Counted from the first letter of the stretch, positions 1 through 12,924 are shown. The stretch is DNA of 64,000 nucleotides from Dipteronia dyeriana (GCA_032871835.1 CM065299.1:33592074-33656073); one strand, 5' to 3'. Notes: generated from the letters alone by a model not told the origin. Program-made: numbers and translations.

Positions 1-392
1 AAAGGCATGAATACGAGTCCTTGGAAGCCATAAAGGATCAAAAGATCAGGTAAAGGGCCTATTGCAGATCCATCGGGAATGACCCTCACCCTATGCACCT
101 GGAGTTTCCCTTAAAGTCTTCTTTAGTGGCCTTCCATGCTAGCGAAGACAGAGGCATCCTGACGAAAGGAATTGATGTTGGCTCTTTGCCAAGCACAGAT
201 TATTCTTCATTTATGGCTGTCAACCGAGAGGATGACATCAGTTGGCCGGACTTCATAAACCTGACCAAGGATTACGGGGCTGAAAACCTTCCTCCTAGCG
301 GATCCAGACCTCGGGTTATTCGAGTACTCTGGATGCTTGACCCTTTTGTCCTGCTCTCTATCTATGTTGTTCATCTAACCACAATTTTGTAA
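1..392 (+). pseudogene. 3' end of antisense extra ORF (aORF) of the gypsy element
   Basis: The plus-strand reading matches, residue by residue in places, the C-terminal part of the larger antisense ORF at about 23755-24049. Shared features are an IAYC start, a PHPMHL motif and a TDYS motif at similar spacing. The reading frame closes at 390-392. It runs opposite to the gag-pol of its own element and lies 3' of integrase, where Tat-lineage gypsy elements often carry such an ORF. The function of these ORFs is unknown. Only the last 110-130 codons fall inside the window. Confidence 0.6.
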
Positions 393-1540
393 TCTCTTGA
401 TTTTATGATATTAATGACACCATTATCTTTCCATTTTGCCGTTTGTACTTAGACAAGTAACTTAGCATGCATTGAATGTTTTGGTGTATTGATCAAGAAT
501 ACTAGGGGGCTTATGCTAAATCAAGTGACTAGCTAAAAACTGAGCGATATGTGAACGGTTATAGTCGTTCGCTAACTTGAACTACACACATTGTACCGTA
601 CCAAGCTAACTATCTCGGTTGTAACCAAATCCTTACATACGGCGAGGATCATTTCGTAACTTAATCCCCCGTTTTTCATCTTTAACCAAACACTTTATGC
701 CTGGTCGGGTTTGTTCAACAAAATTTGCTATTTTTCTAACAGCACCAGGCGATACGATTTTGGCCTGACTGGTTGTCTTTACCTCGTGCTACATAGCTTA
801 AATCATATGTTAGTTGTCATGCTGAATTTGAACGGTCTACTTTTTATTGAGCATTTTTTTAGTGATCATAATTATGAATTGGCTCGAACTATGTGTGTTG
901 CCTTGCACTGAGTCGACTGACTCAATTGAGACCATATTAACGCGTTCGGTTGCGTTTGTTTCTTAATTAGTTATTCATTTTTTAGTCATACTTGGTTTGG
1001 ATACACCATCCTTAACCAAGTAGCCTTAGCATGACCAGGACTGTTTATCAACTTAAACTATATTAAGTTTATCGTCCCAACTTTGACCAAGTAACTACTT
1101 GTGACAGGGTTAGTCGTGACACCTTTTTGAGCAGCATCGGGTAGACCATTTATGTTGGCCCGATCGATTACTTTAACCCCCGACAGATTTGTTGCTTTTA
1201 TTCTTTTGTCAAGTAGTATCTGTTATAGACCATTTACATGGTATCTAGTTTATAGACACTTGTCTTTTATCTGTCAACTAAATCATTGGGACATCTCCCA
1301 ATAGTCTGTTGATCAAGATTCGTTGCAATATAGTGACTTATATCATACTATCTTTACAAACGCTTAAATTTTATTAGCAACTGTTTCTAGCATAGATATT
1401 TCGTTCCCCATATAACTCTTGGCGCATACCATCAACTCTTAGCCCATAGATATTTCATTTCATATCCTCGACATGTCCCTTTTCTCCTCTAACTCGTCTA
1501 GATTCTGTTCTAACATTTCTACATTTACCTCGGAATGAAA
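393..1540. other. Spacer between aORF and integrase
   Basis: AT-rich noncoding stretch corresponding to 24050-24850 in the second gypsy element. Short phrases such as 'accaagta' recur, but no convincing ORF or RNA gene is visible. Confidence 0.5.
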
Positions 1541-2330
1541 GAGTTGTACCCAAGGTGAATTATGAATTACCTCAACCGGGATTCTACCTCAGTCACAAAT
1601 GCTAGTGAATAAGTGGTATCTCCTATCGAGGTCCTCTCCGTGATCCGGTATGCCCACAAGACTTCATGTAGTTTGTCTACCCAATTCTCTTTCTTAGCAT
1701 CCGGTTTTCCCTCCAGGGTATTCCTAATTATACTGTTTACTGCTTCCTTTTAACCATTGGTCTGAGGATGGTCTGAGGATGGCCTGGTGTGGCATAATAA
1801 TTCTTTATACAGAAGTCCTAACACATGTTCCTGAAGTTGTCACTGTTGAACTGGGTCCCCGTTTTATGTGATTATTGTGTCCGAGATTCCAAATAGGTAA
1901 ATGATATTCTTTTTCACGAAACTGTTCATGTTAGCTTCAAATATACGCACCAGTGCTTCTGCATCTACCCATTTTGTGAAGCAATCTACAACCAAAATAG
2001 CATGATTTGCTACTGCTTTGGTTGTTGTCGGTATTGGGCCAGTCAGATCTATCCCTCACATGGCGAATGACCAAGGTGATGTCAAGTTCTTTAACCGCTC
2101 GGGGGGCCTCTTGATGACACTGGCTACCCTTTGACAGCTATCACACTGTTTTGCGACTGCCTGGACGTCTTGGAATAGGGTCAGCCTGAAGAAGCCGTGT
2201 TTGAGAGTCATATGCGCTAGACTTTTACCCTTGGAGTGATTCTCACACACATCTCCGTGAATACTTTCTAATATCTGTCTACCATCTATTGGGCAAACAC
2301 ACTTCTATAGGGCCTTTCAAAATCCTCTCA
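1541..2330 (-). pseudogene. Gypsy integrase remnant
   Basis: Minus strand. At 2250-2056 an H2C2-type zinc-binding segment is readable (HMTLKHGFFR, then CDSCQR). The catalytic core follows toward lower coordinates, with the conserved block KKENWVDKLHEVLWAYR near 1710-1650. At least three in-frame stops or frameshifts separate the pieces, so no functional integrase can be made. Integrase would insert the element cDNA in the nucleus. It lies directly downstream of RNase H, as expected for Ty3/gypsy order. Confidence 0.85.
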
Positions 2331-2539
2331 TGTACAATTCTCCTCACACTATTGAGTATCAGATGGCTTTGTATTTGAGGCGTTTTGCTCCAGTCACCTC
2401 TGCTGGGAGCGTTTCATCTTCTAGATATTCCATGATCGGGGTCATCCAGGTGGCTTCCTTTTCTTCAATCACTTCTACTTTCGATACTTCCTCTTCATCT
2501 TCGATGCTCGGTCTTTAAAGTGAGCGACTGGGATAGTTT

Positions 2540-3420
2540 TTGACCATATACTGATAGTTACTGATGCCAATTATGATAAAGTATCTGCCTTCTCATTCTT
2601 TTCCCTTGAGATCTGAGTAATATTATAGGCCTTGAATCTCCCAAGCAGTACTCTGACTATCCCTAGATAAGCAACCATGTTACTGTCTTTGATCTGGTAC
2701 TCATCAAAGATTTAGTTCACCACCTCCTACGCGTTGTTGAATATCCCCAACTCATCTACCACTAATACCGTGCAAACCCTAAGTCCTTCCAAAAGTGTCT
2801 CATACTCGGCCATATTGTTAGTGGCTTTGAAGTCAAACCGTATGGCACATTCTACAAGATCACCTTCTAGAGTGGATATCATTATGATGGCCTGCTGTCG
2901 TGCGTTTGTTACAATCCATCTATATGTAGTTTCCAGATAAATTCTTTCTTCTCTTTCATCATCTTGATCACCTTGCTGTTTGGTTTAGCGAACTCGGTGA
3001 TTAGGTCTGCTACAACTTGCCCATTTACTATGGCTCTTGGCAGATATGCTATGTCAAACAACTCCACTGCCCATTTAGTTAACCTCTCAGACACCTCAGG
3101 TTTTGACAGAATCTGCTTCAGTGGGCAGTCTGTGTAGACCTCGATCTTTTGAGATTGAAATTAAGATCTCAACTTTCTTGTTGTTGTTATTAGTGCCAAT
3201 GCCATCTGCCCAGCTGGCGAGTATCTTGTTGCGGCTGGTAGTAAAGCTCTGTTTGTGTAATACACTGGCTTTTGTATTCCTTCATCCAACATGACCAACA
3301 CTGACCCCGTTGCCACAGCTGTGACTGACAGGTACAGAAAGAGCACTTCTATTTCAAGGAGTTTAGGTAGGATTGGTGTTTTACTTAGATATTCTTTGAT
3401 CTTTTAGAATGCCTGCTCAC
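2540..3420 (-). pseudogene. Gypsy RNase H remnant
   Basis: Two broken frames are readable on the minus strand. One (3346-3161) covers the RT-connection/RNase H side with PVYYTNRALLPAATRYSP. The other (3094-2909) has LTKWAVELFDI and ends in LHIDGL, the start of the second RNase H-like domain. A further AEYETLLEGLR motif lies near 2800. These are the tether and archaeal-type RNase H modules common in Tat elements. Frame breaks make it a pseudogene. Confidence 0.8.
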
Positions 3421-4380
3421 ACTCGTCATTCCATTCTACCCATTTTCAATTCTTGATTGCTTTAAAAAAGGGCAAGCATTTGTCTATCGACTTGCTGATG
3501 AATCGATTCAGGGATGCTAAACAGCCCGTTAGCCTTTGAATTTGCTTCAGGATTTTTACGGACCTTATCTCTTTAAATGCTTTTATTTTCTCCTGATTTA
3601 CTTCAATTCTAATTTGATGAACTTGTAAACCAAGGAATCTTCCCGAAGGCACCCCGAAAACACATTTCTTTGGATTGAGCTTCATGTCGAACCTTTTTAG
3701 CACCCCAAATGTCTCCTTGAGATCTTCTACATGTTTTTTGAATGGTGTTCTCTTTGTCAGCATGTCGTCCATATACACTTCCATATTTCTATCGATATGT
3801 CGGGCGAACATCTTGTTTACCAGTCTCTAGTAGGTCGCGCTGATATTCTTGAGACCTAAAGATATAACTTTATAATAGTGTAACCCCTAATTTATTGTGA
3901 ATAAGGTTTTGTTTTCATCGAGTTGAAACATTCGGATCTAGTTGTAACTCGAGTAAGCATCAATGAAGCTTAATAATTTATAACCGGTTGTTGCATCTAC
4001 CAACCGGTCGATTAGAGGCAATGGGAAGCTATCTTTCGGACATGCTTTATTGAGGTTAGTGAAATCTACATACATCCTCCACTGACTATTTTTCTTTTTC
4101 ACTAGCACCACGTTGGCAACCCAATCAGGGTACTGCACCATCCTTATGGATCCTGCTTCCAACATTTTTGTTACTTATTCTTTAATTGTCTTGCTTCTCT
4201 CTAGGTTAAACCTCATTTTTTTCTGAATAACCGATTTCCGATCAGGATCAATCGCTAAATAGTGGGAAATTATCTTTGGATCGATCCCGGGCATAATTTC
4301 GTGTTTCCATGCGAACACGTCCTTGTACTCCATTAACAGCCTAATCATTCCATCCTGAATTTCCCCCGTCAATCTGACCC
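3421..4380 (-). pseudogene. Gypsy reverse transcriptase remnant with YMDD
   Basis: Minus strand. At 4165-3938 the fingers and palm motifs VANVVLVKKKN, RMYVDFTNLNKACPKD and FIDAYSSYN are clear. At 3811-3446 the catalytic YMDD box is present (MEVYMDDM), followed by the thumb motif CVFGVPSGRFLG. Stops near 3820 and 4170 split the frame. The upstream frame 4372-4175 holds the usual N-terminal lead-in (DVFAWKHEIMPGIDP). Catalytic residues survive but the frame does not. Confidence 0.9.
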
Positions 4381-4599
4381 CTAGTTTTATAGTCTGATCG
4401 GGGTTACCCTTATCAATTATGACTTTCTCAGTTGGCTCGTCTTCTTGGGCCTTCCTATCTTCCGGAAATACCTCCCATAGGTCCAGGTCGAATCAAGTTG
4501 GAGTTTCAGCTGCATGCTCTCCTTCATCTATCTTTGGGTCTTCCTCATCTATTTGGATATCCATCTGCTTTACGTCTGGTTCTACTTTGTCCCTGTATA

Positions 4600-5060
4600 C
4601 AGCTAGATTAGCCTTTCTCGCCCACTCTTGAGAACTCTTCATAACGTCTGCCACAACTTTTGTTAGAAACTTCAATCAGGGCATAGATAACAGTCACAAC
4701 TTTCGACTTATTCAGGAAAGGTTTGCCCAATAAGGCATTGTATGCCAATTTTCCTTATTCACGACCATAAAATCTAGCATCACTGTCTTCGTGCTGGGAA
4801 GGCTCCCATCTTTACAGACAGCTTCAATGTTCCAAACGATCTTACTTCTACTCCTCCAAAGCCTTTTATTGAGCGGCTGTAGGTCTTTTCTTTACAATTT
4901 GAGCTGGTTGGATACTTTCACACTCAAGAAATCTGTTGAGCTCCCATTGTCGATCAGCACCATTCTCACTTCCATATGAACTACGTGAACTGACACAACA
5001 ATCACATCATTCGATCTTACCTTCGATCCATGTGTGTCTACCTCGGTGAAGACTATCGGG
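4600..5060 (-). pseudogene. Gypsy aspartic protease remnant
   Basis: On the minus strand near 4970-4920 a VRMVLIDNGSSTDFLS motif is readable. DNGSS is the catalytic aspartate box in the variant usual for plant Tat elements. Downstream pieces (YNALLGKPF-like at about 4740-4700) also fit. The domain lies between gag and RT, as expected, with frame breaks on both sides. Confidence 0.75.
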
Positions 5061-5329
5061 TCTCATCTTTGCTTGAACTTTTTCTGATCGGAGCCTAACA
5101 GATTTAATTCAAGATTCCTCTAACCGTCTATGGCTTCTCAAACTTCGGTCATTCTCTTTCGACTGCAACCCCTTGTGTGTGGTCCACCAAAGATGGTTTT
5201 GATTGCCCCACTAGCTGAATTTCTTATGGGGCTTCTTTGGTCTCTATCGCACTCTTCCTTCAGGGTCCTTATATTGGTCATCCTCACTTCTAAGGACCAC
5301 ATCCTTGAGTTACTTCTTTCTGATCAGCT

Positions 5330-6751
5330 TTTCGATGTAATCCCTCAAAAGATAACATCTAGAGGTTTCATGGCCATTATCCTGGTGAAATCTGCAATAT
5401 TTTCTAGTGTCTCTCCTTACAAAGCTCAACTGTCTCGGGGGCTTTTTGTACAGATTCTTGTTTTCAATCACATTCAAGATCTCCTCTTGTATTCAAGCCA
5501 ATTGGGTGTAATTGGTGTATTACCTTTTAAAGTGATTGCCACCTTTATCGTCATCCTTACGTCCATCCTTACCCTTTCCCCTGTTTCATTTCTGGTCCCT
5601 TTTACCATTATTCTTCGAGTTGCCATCTTTGGGTTTTTAGTTTCTTTTGGACTGACCTCTGATGGGATCACCACCGCGGGATATTTGTTCGCCCTCCCCA
5701 ATGGCCTATCCTTTGACATAATCTACCATGCTTGCATATGTGGTTGGCCAATTTTATCTTAGGCTTAGCGTCAAGTGGCTATGCTACAGACTGTTAATAA
5801 GTATGGATACTACCGAGTCATCATTGGGATTCTGTACCTTCGACACTTCTTGCAAGAACCTAGTTATGTAATCCTTCAACTTCTAGTCCCTCCTTTGTTT
5901 TATGGTTGATAAAACTGATATGGATTTCCTTCGCTGGATATTTCCCATGAACTGCCTGGTGAAAGCCTGCATTAGTTCTTCGAATTTCCTAAAAGATCCT
6001 GCTGAAAGTCCTAACCATCTAGATTCCTGATCTCCTAATGTATGTGGGAACATCCAGCACATGAGAGCATCATCATAATCATATTGCGTCATTGTGCTCT
6101 GATACCTCCTGTCTGCCTTATGGAGTTAGTAAATGGACTTCCGGAGTTACCAATTAGCAGGTTTCCCTGCCTTTGTCTTCACTCAAGGGCCTCTATTCTT
6201 CGGAGAATTGCTCGAATTCGAGTGGGACCTTTTCCTCTAGTCTTCATGCCTATCTACCTGCTCGGGCGGGTTTCTCTTCCACCATACCTCCCTAATCATG
6301 TGAACTGGACTTCATATGCTCTCTAGTTCCCCGATCGTCTTGGTGGTCGTCCATTCTGTGTGAATGTTCCCTTCTTTTAGGACGCTCTACCCTATCTCTT
6401 CCGGATTTCTGGGGTGCTCCTAAAGTGGTTGCCACTATTTTAGAACGTACCCTGGATCCTGGGCCACCACCAACGTAAAGAATTGGTATGGTGAACTCAG
6501 ATTGGTAGTGGTCATTATGTTGATTCCCTATCTAGCGGCGTCGTCAATGACTTTCCATAGGGATTCTTGGATTTGCTGGAACGGATTTGGGAAAATACCA
6601 GCGATTATATCTGTGGATGTAATAGTATCAGGTCTGGTAGATGGTGGAGTTCTTCTCCAGCGACATTGACATCAACAGGATTGGGGACGTTAGCACCGCG
6701 TATGGCGTCGGTGTTACGTGGAGATAAGCTTCTGTTTCCACTGGTGGCCAT
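5330..6751 (-). pseudogene. Gypsy gag remnant
   Basis: The likely start is the minus-strand ATG at 6751-6749, about 70 bp downstream of the PBS. The segment 6092-5883 has the gag core (LMCWMFPHTLGDQESRWLG and LMQAFTRQFMGN). Near 5400-5330 a zinc-binding motif of the form YCRFHQDNGH...C is readable. Several stops interrupt the frame. The 210-residue plus-strand ORF over 5130-5762 is a shadow of this gag. Confidence 0.8.
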
Positions 6752-6824
6752 GACATCGTTTCTCGTAAGCCATTTTTTTGGAATTAATTATTCAAACTCA
6801 ATGCTAATGGTGGTTCACCCTCTT

Positions 6825-6836
6825 CTTCTAGCGCCA
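6825..6836 (-). other. Primer binding site of gypsy element 1
   Basis: The minus strand reads TGGCGCTAGAAG two bases inside the LTR end. It is identical to the PBS region at 28096-28107. Confidence 0.65.
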
Positions 6837-6982
6837 ATTGTTGACGATGATTTTTGTATTAGGTTTAATTGACCACTCGTCGAACAAGTGAGTGTGAATA
6901 GACAGTTAAGCTATAAACCGAAATAAATAAAAAGCAAACACGACACAAGATTTTACGTGGTAAAACCCCAAGGTACGAAAAC

Positions 6983-8954
6983 TGATGGGATTATGCTCAA
7001 TTGCAAGAGTATAATAATGTATTTGACAATTTTTTCATATTAATAAAGTGATTTCTAGTTTAACAAATCTTATAACATTTATAGTTAATTATTATAATTG
7101 TCAAAAGTAAATAATCATAAGGTCAAAAGACTATGGGAAAAGAATAATTGTTTGCACATCGGGATATGTATGAGGTAGACACAATTCTTTAGTTAGTCTT
7201 GAACAAATTCACAACTTAAGATAAAGGTTGTGCGTCTTTATATTGTTAAAGTTGTATATTCTTTTACTAGCATTTGAGTGGAATCAAATGTGTTATGATG
7301 AGTCTAAAATCATCAAAGTTTGGTGTATTTGGGCAAACGAATCTAGTGCACTAGATGCATTAAATAGGATCACATTGAGATACTTTATCCAGAACTGTCA
7401 ATGAAAAAAAGTTTTCACTTGAGGACAATTGGAGAGTCCATCTCAATCCTGAGATAAATTATAGACTTATGGTTACAAGTGTTATCATTTGAGCTATCAA
7501 TGAGTACGATTATATGGCATAGTCTATCATCGATAGTTTAGTGGTATATATTTGTTAATCGATAGAGGACTTTATTTATAGATATGGACATCGTGGCTCC
7601 ATTTATTAAATGTGAGTAGAATATCATCATATGGATATTTTGAGATATTGGATATTAAATATTAACGTTAAGTTTTCAATAGTATCTATTGAAATATGGC
7701 TTCTAAACAAGTCAAAATATCCAAGTTCAAAATATGGTCATATGAGTAAATATGGTAAGTAGGAGAGCTATAGGCGGTCTATGAGGGATTACTGGCATTC
7801 TTCAGGAGGATATACTATCGTTGTTAAGATTGTTCAGGGTACGAATGAGAAACATTAACTTATCCTATCTTTATTTAAGAGTTCAATTTTAGTTTTTTAG
7901 TGGAATGAACTAAAGTTAATATATCGAACCTAAGTGAATTATTTGGTGATTATGATTAGGTTATATCTATTAGAACTTAAATTTAGATAGCTTGCCAAAA
8001 TTTCCAATTCATACGAACTTTCATGGATCACTTGATATATTCCACCGGACCAATATCTATGTCTATCTAGAATAGTTTTTGGATTTCGAAATCCAAAAGT
8101 TTTGGAGAGGTGCGGTCATGTGTGATCAAGACACATGGGAACTCTTCAAAATAACTGGATTGGACGGCCAAGGATGTGGGAATTCTTGGGTGGCCCTAAT
8201 AGGGTTCAATTAGCATTCCATTAATACATTAAGGATATAATTAACATTTTAAGTAAATGAGTTGTTTAATTATATTTATGTATTAATTTAAGGCATATGG
8301 ATTAGTTTCTTTATTTGTATGAACGGGTCTAGTTCAAATGTGGATTTTTTTATTAAAGTCCAATGGATTTAATAAAATGAAAAAAACAATATATGACCCA
8401 TATATATGGCTTGGGCGGCAATGAATAAAATTTATTGGCCTAATATATTGTTATTTTATTTTATTATTTAATTAAATGGAAATTAATTAATTAAAAGTCA
8501 AAAAAAAAATTCTAGTAGGAGAAGATCTCCTAGTGTCATACTATTGTTGGTAGTATGATAAATATCAAATACTTTATTTGATAAGTAGATAAATAAAAGG
8601 AATTTATTTATCTAGTCAAATTAAGAAGTATTTAATATCTATCAAAACTCTAATTGACTATTGGTCAAATTATGAAGTTTTTGATAAAGCCACAATTTAA
8701 TTTATATTCAACAATTAGTTATTTGATAAATACAATAATGAGTTGTAATAATATTTTTGGTGTGGAAAAGAATTCTGAAAGTTCATAGGAGTTTTGGTTA
8801 AAGTAAATCCTTCTAGAGAGAATTTTTCACCGCCAAGTAGATCCTCCTATAAAGAGTATTTGGCTACATATATATATGACCTTGTGGAATTCGACCAAGC
8901 CTAAGAAATCTATAGAGAGATTTCGGCCGAGGCTTGTTCAAGAGGCTTGAGAGA

Positions 8955-8999
<45 letters not shown>

Positions 9000-9497
9000 C
9001 TTATATAAATTAATAAAAAACTTCATCCAACTCATTGTGTGAAGAATTCGGCCAAGAATAGAGAAAAGAGGGAACGTTTTTGTTTTCGATAGTGCACTAG
9101 TATCCTTTACTTCCAGAGGGTTTTGTGTAAAAAAAATCAAATCAGGTTCATGCGAGTTTCAATCAAATAGGTTGATAATTCACAAATGATCAAACGTTCT
9201 TGATTTTTCTCTAATGGATTATTGTGACTAACAAAAGAAAAATATTTTGTTTGTTTTCCATCCCCAGGTATACAATTCAAAGAAATGGAGCTCACACTCC
9301 TAGATGATTCATATTCGTGATTAGAATGGAAGATCTTGCGGATTCAATTCAGCGCAACTTCAATCATCACGAGAAAAATATACGATACTTTTACAATATG
9401 TTAATTAATCAAGGGTTAAGGTTCATTCTTTTAAAGGATTTTTTTTTTGAAATATACCAATTGACTTTTCCGCTTTCGCCACACGTTTTTCCCTATA
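6983..9497 (+). mobile_element. Solo LTR of a Ty1/copia element (TSD aaaac)
   Basis: The sequence starts tgatgggattatgctc and ends ccctata. It is homologous along its length to the LTRs at 58808-61068 (plus) and 12925-15346 (minus). The five bases aaaac precede it (6978-6982) and follow it (9498-9502), so it is a complete LTR unit inserted in the gypsy LTR. No internal copia region is present, so it arose by LTR-LTR recombination. It contains an (at)n tract at about 8957-8998. The short ORFs in it are not credible genes. Confidence 0.92.
8957..8998. repeat. (AT)n microsatellite
   Basis: About 20 uninterrupted ta/at units inside the solo LTR. Confidence 0.95.
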
Positions 9498-10113
9498 AAA
9501 ACATCCACGGTTGCCGGCAACGGTGAGAAAAATTCACTAAATTGAGAATGATTACACATACAATCTCTCTTGCCCTCTTCTAAGCTTAATTGGCTTTCAA
9601 CCTTTTTATGGGTGTTATCAGGGCTTATTTATACATGCATCAAACCCTAATTTCTTAATGTACAAGTAAGGAAAGTTCCCGTAGTTAAACAAAACCCTAA
9701 CTTATTGGAGTCGTGTTATCTTTCTTTCTTGCTTTGCATTGATTGTGTTTCGACTGTATTAGATCTCTTACATAATTTGGGTTTTGATATCTCTAGGGAA
9801 ATTACTTCATCATCAAAGTATACTTCTAGACACCTTATTTAAGTAGGGCTCATTTTCTACATGTTTAAGTCGTAACTTCATTAAATCTGAGTGTTGTCCA
9901 CGTGTCAAGCAATTGACCATCTTTTACACCCGACCAAATTCACTTTTCCCGATCGACGGTTCTACCTGATCACAACCTTTCCCCCGGCCATCTTGATAAT
10001 CTCGATCGGGTCTTCTTATCTGGTCGTTTGTGTTTTCTTGGTCGGGGGGTTTGGTAGGTTTTCTCTAGTCAACTTGGATTGGTTCGATCTAGTTGACTTT
10101 TTATGAAATGACA

Positions 10114-11516
10114 CCCCCGACCCTTGTCTTTTACTGACGTGTCCTATCATCCAAATTACGTCAATAACAGAAACAAATAATATGAAGCAATAAGAAGAAA
10201 AAGATGACACCAAAGATTTTACATGGTTCAGCAATTTGTCTACTTCCAATGAGCGCACCACACTCAATCCACTATTTTCAGAGTTGATTACAATCTTTGC
10301 CTCTTTTTCAGTCTCTCTACAATTGCTCTCTCTCTAGCAATTTTTCTCACACAGTACGCACTTAAAATCAGAGTACAAATAATGGTAGTGTTTATATGGG
10401 AGCACTAGGGTTGGTCAAATCCTATTTGGAGTCAATTTCTTTTTACGGAAGATTTTCTATTAATGCAAAAAATTTGCCAAACTGTTGTCCCACCGTTGTT
10501 GAGGTCACAACACTCCTCATAGCATGATCTATAGAAGATAAGACCACTGTCATAGGTCACAGCACAACACATGGCGTGTAACACTAGTGTCTGACGGCTG
10601 TTATAATTCACAACACTCTTCAATATTTGGTGAACCAATGTGCCACTGTTGTTAAAGGGCACAACACAACCACATGGGCCTCCTATTTTGGCCTTCACAT
10701 CGCTTGCAACCACTGTTGCAATGTAATGTGAAACACTTTGCTTCTTTGTGCCACTTTTACTGACTTCGGTCTTCACACGCTCAAGCACTAGAGTCTATAG
10801 ATAAACGGAAAAAGATTTAAAGTTTTTCTCATAAACAGATAACCTAAGCTGGCAACTTTATAAACTACCAAAAAACTGATTCTGATGAGTTAAAATTTGG
10901 TGTTATTTTCATACAGTGAGAAAATTGGTTAATGAAGTGGTAAACAGAAGGAGATAAACACAAGGAAAAACAAAATTATTGGTGCTGACAAATTATCCGA
11001 GCTCTAGCTATTGGGTCTCAAAGGAGCTCTTGTTTGGTACTGATGAATACAGTAGACTCTTAGAACTCACCAACAGAATCTGTCATCAAATGGGTCTTTA
11101 CCAAAAGCTAAAGATCAATGTTAGAAACAATAAGACATCCGATATAACCTCGGAACCAAAAAAAAAATCACTTGTTATTTTTCGAGCTATATATTTGTCT
11201 GCATCTTCCTATGTTTCGGTGACATTTTCTAGTCTCAATCAAGAAGCATGCACTTGTATTTTTCTATAATTTAGTTGCTTTACATGCATGACACTTCAGG
11301 CTATTAGTATCATGCAAATGAAAGGTATTTTCTATTGTGAAAAAAGTAGTTATTGTTAAAGTTAAGTTCTGGTAATGGAGCATTTTGAGTGGTTTGATTT
11401 CATAGTTTAATAAAATGAAAATGTATCTATAAAGTAACTCTCTCTATATAATTCAATCTAGCTAGATGTTTTTGCCTCTTTGTACTTAAATAGTAACTCA
11501 TGATGATAACACTAAG
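10114..11516. other. Noncoding region, no gene recognised
   Basis: AT-rich sequence. The phrase gattttacatggttcagc near 10217 and a CT-rich stretch near 10310-10350 resemble LTR-type sequence of other retrotransposons, so part may be an old LTR. ORFs of 118 codons (10788-10432, minus) and 96 codons (10979-11269, plus) show no domain I recognise. Confidence 0.4.
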
Positions 11517-12597
11517 GGTGCGCTTGGTGCGCGGGATGAGATTTGACTATTTTGAAGACGTGGGATTGGATTGGATTTGATAAGATTTGATTAATTATAG
11601 TGTTTCCTGTATTTGGTGCAATATGGGATTGGACTAAAAATAATGTTATACTGTGTTTGGTTTAATATAGGATAAGATTAAAAGTAAACGAATAATTACA
11701 CAAACCTCTCATATGTTAATCTTAGTTAAACTTACCCTAAAAAAAAAATCATCGACCGAATACAACCACCAGCTCTCAACTCCTCCATAGTTGATCTCAT
11801 CTCTTCTTCTTTTTCTATTTTTAATTTTTCAATTTTTTCTTTCTTTTTTACACTAGTGCAAATCTTCTTCTTCTTCTATTTTTGATTTTTCAATTTGTTT
11901 TTCTTAAATCGAAATTTGTATGCAAATCTTCTTATTTTCTTCTTCTTTTTCTATTTTTTATTTTTGATTTTTTTTTCTTTCTTAAACCGAAATCAGTGTA
12001 GATTTACTTGGTGTAGATCTAAGTATATGACACTGCTTTTTGCTAATTTTATTATATATAACCCTTAATTTTTTTTGTAGAGATTATTAGGGAAGATGCT
12101 AAGGAAGCTTTGAGCAAGCTCTGGAAAAAATCCTGGTTCGTTATAAAAATTATGGTTCATGCTTAATTTTGCAATTTAAAGTTTTGATTTTGGGATTATG
12201 GGTTTTGATTTTTTTTTTCAGATAGCAATGCTTTCTACACACAAAAAAATGGATGAAGAAGTAATAAATCTGAAGAAGGTTTTGCCTTTGTAATTGTATG
12301 ATTGTGCGATTTAAGTTTTTGATTTTATAACTGTGAATATTTTTTTTTTGTTTTCTGGTTGCTGAAGAAGATGATAATGTTAAAGGAGAGAAGAAGAGGT
12401 TGGATTCATTTAAATCTCATCGTTTTGAATGAGACTAATTTATCCCAAGTTTGTGGGATTAAAAAGTCAAACTGGACTAATTTATCTCATCCCTCTACCG
12501 AGTCAAACATGGGAAAATGACTAAAACTAACGTGTTTCCCATCTTATCCTGTCAAACAAATGCAAAAATCACTACCAAACGTACAAGACAAACCTGA
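11517..12597. mobile_element. Degenerate MITE-like element related to 43778-44699
   Basis: The left end (gggtgcgcttggtgcgcggg) and right part (tgtcaaacaaatg ... ctaccaaacgtac) form a weak inverted repeat. The subterminal block tgtgtttggt...ataggataagatta is shared with the MITE at 43778-44699, as is a right-end block like tatcctgtcaaacaaa. The middle is CT/T-rich. Boundaries and TSD are not certain. Confidence 0.45.
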
Positions 12598-12924
12598 TTG
12601 GAATATAGAGAGTTGTATGGTTGCTTTTAGAAGGCATTAACTCATATGTCATGAAATAAAAGGCTCCTATGTTGGCACCTATTTCCTAGTTAGGTGACTC
12701 ATTTTGTTCCATTGCTTGCTATCAAGTTTGGATTTGGATTCTCTACTGATCTGATTTTTTATTGAACTTTTTAAAGCATGTGATTGGTAGTTGATAAAGT
12801 GGTTGTGAAAACTAATCACATCTCAACCACTCATTTATTACAATGCTAATGTGTTATAATATTATGGGAGGTCAGGAAAAGATCAGATGAGCAGAAAATC
12901 CAAATTCATCAATGTTATTGTAGA

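Larger units (their letters stand above)
1..10113 (-). mobile_element. Ty3/gypsy (Tat-type) LTR retrotransposon, 5' part, decayed
   Basis: Read on the minus strand, the order is 5' LTR (right), PBS, gag, protease, RT, RNase H, integrase, spacer, then an antisense extra ORF cut by the window edge. The 3' LTR lies outside the window. Every coding domain carries stops or frameshifts. The family is the same as the element at 15594-28957: both have the same PBS region (cttctagcgcca) and similar LTR ends (tgttgac). The Tat assignment rests on the extra antisense ORF beyond integrase and on the gag and protease motifs, and is inference from known family structure. Confidence 0.88.
6839..10113 (-). 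repeat. Gypsy 5' LTR, split by a solo copia LTR
   Basis: It starts (plus strand) tgttgacg next to the PBS and ends ...tgaaatgaca at 10113. Without the inserted 2515-bp LTR and one TSD copy it is about 755 bp, close to the 848-876 bp LTRs of the related element at 15594-28957. Shared blocks include ttacgtggtaaaac, cttatttatacatgcat and gtacaagtaaggaaa. The right end abuts a cccccgaccc run (purine-rich on the minus strand). Confidence 0.8.

Noticed and set aside
5130..5762. 210-codon plus-strand ORF
   Set aside because: It lies antisense over the gypsy gag. The minus strand carries the gag zinc motif and other conserved residues, while the plus translation has no known motif.
10432..11269. Two ORFs of about 100 codons
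   Set aside because: No recognisable motif and no codon or structural support. Neighbouring sequence looks like degraded LTR.
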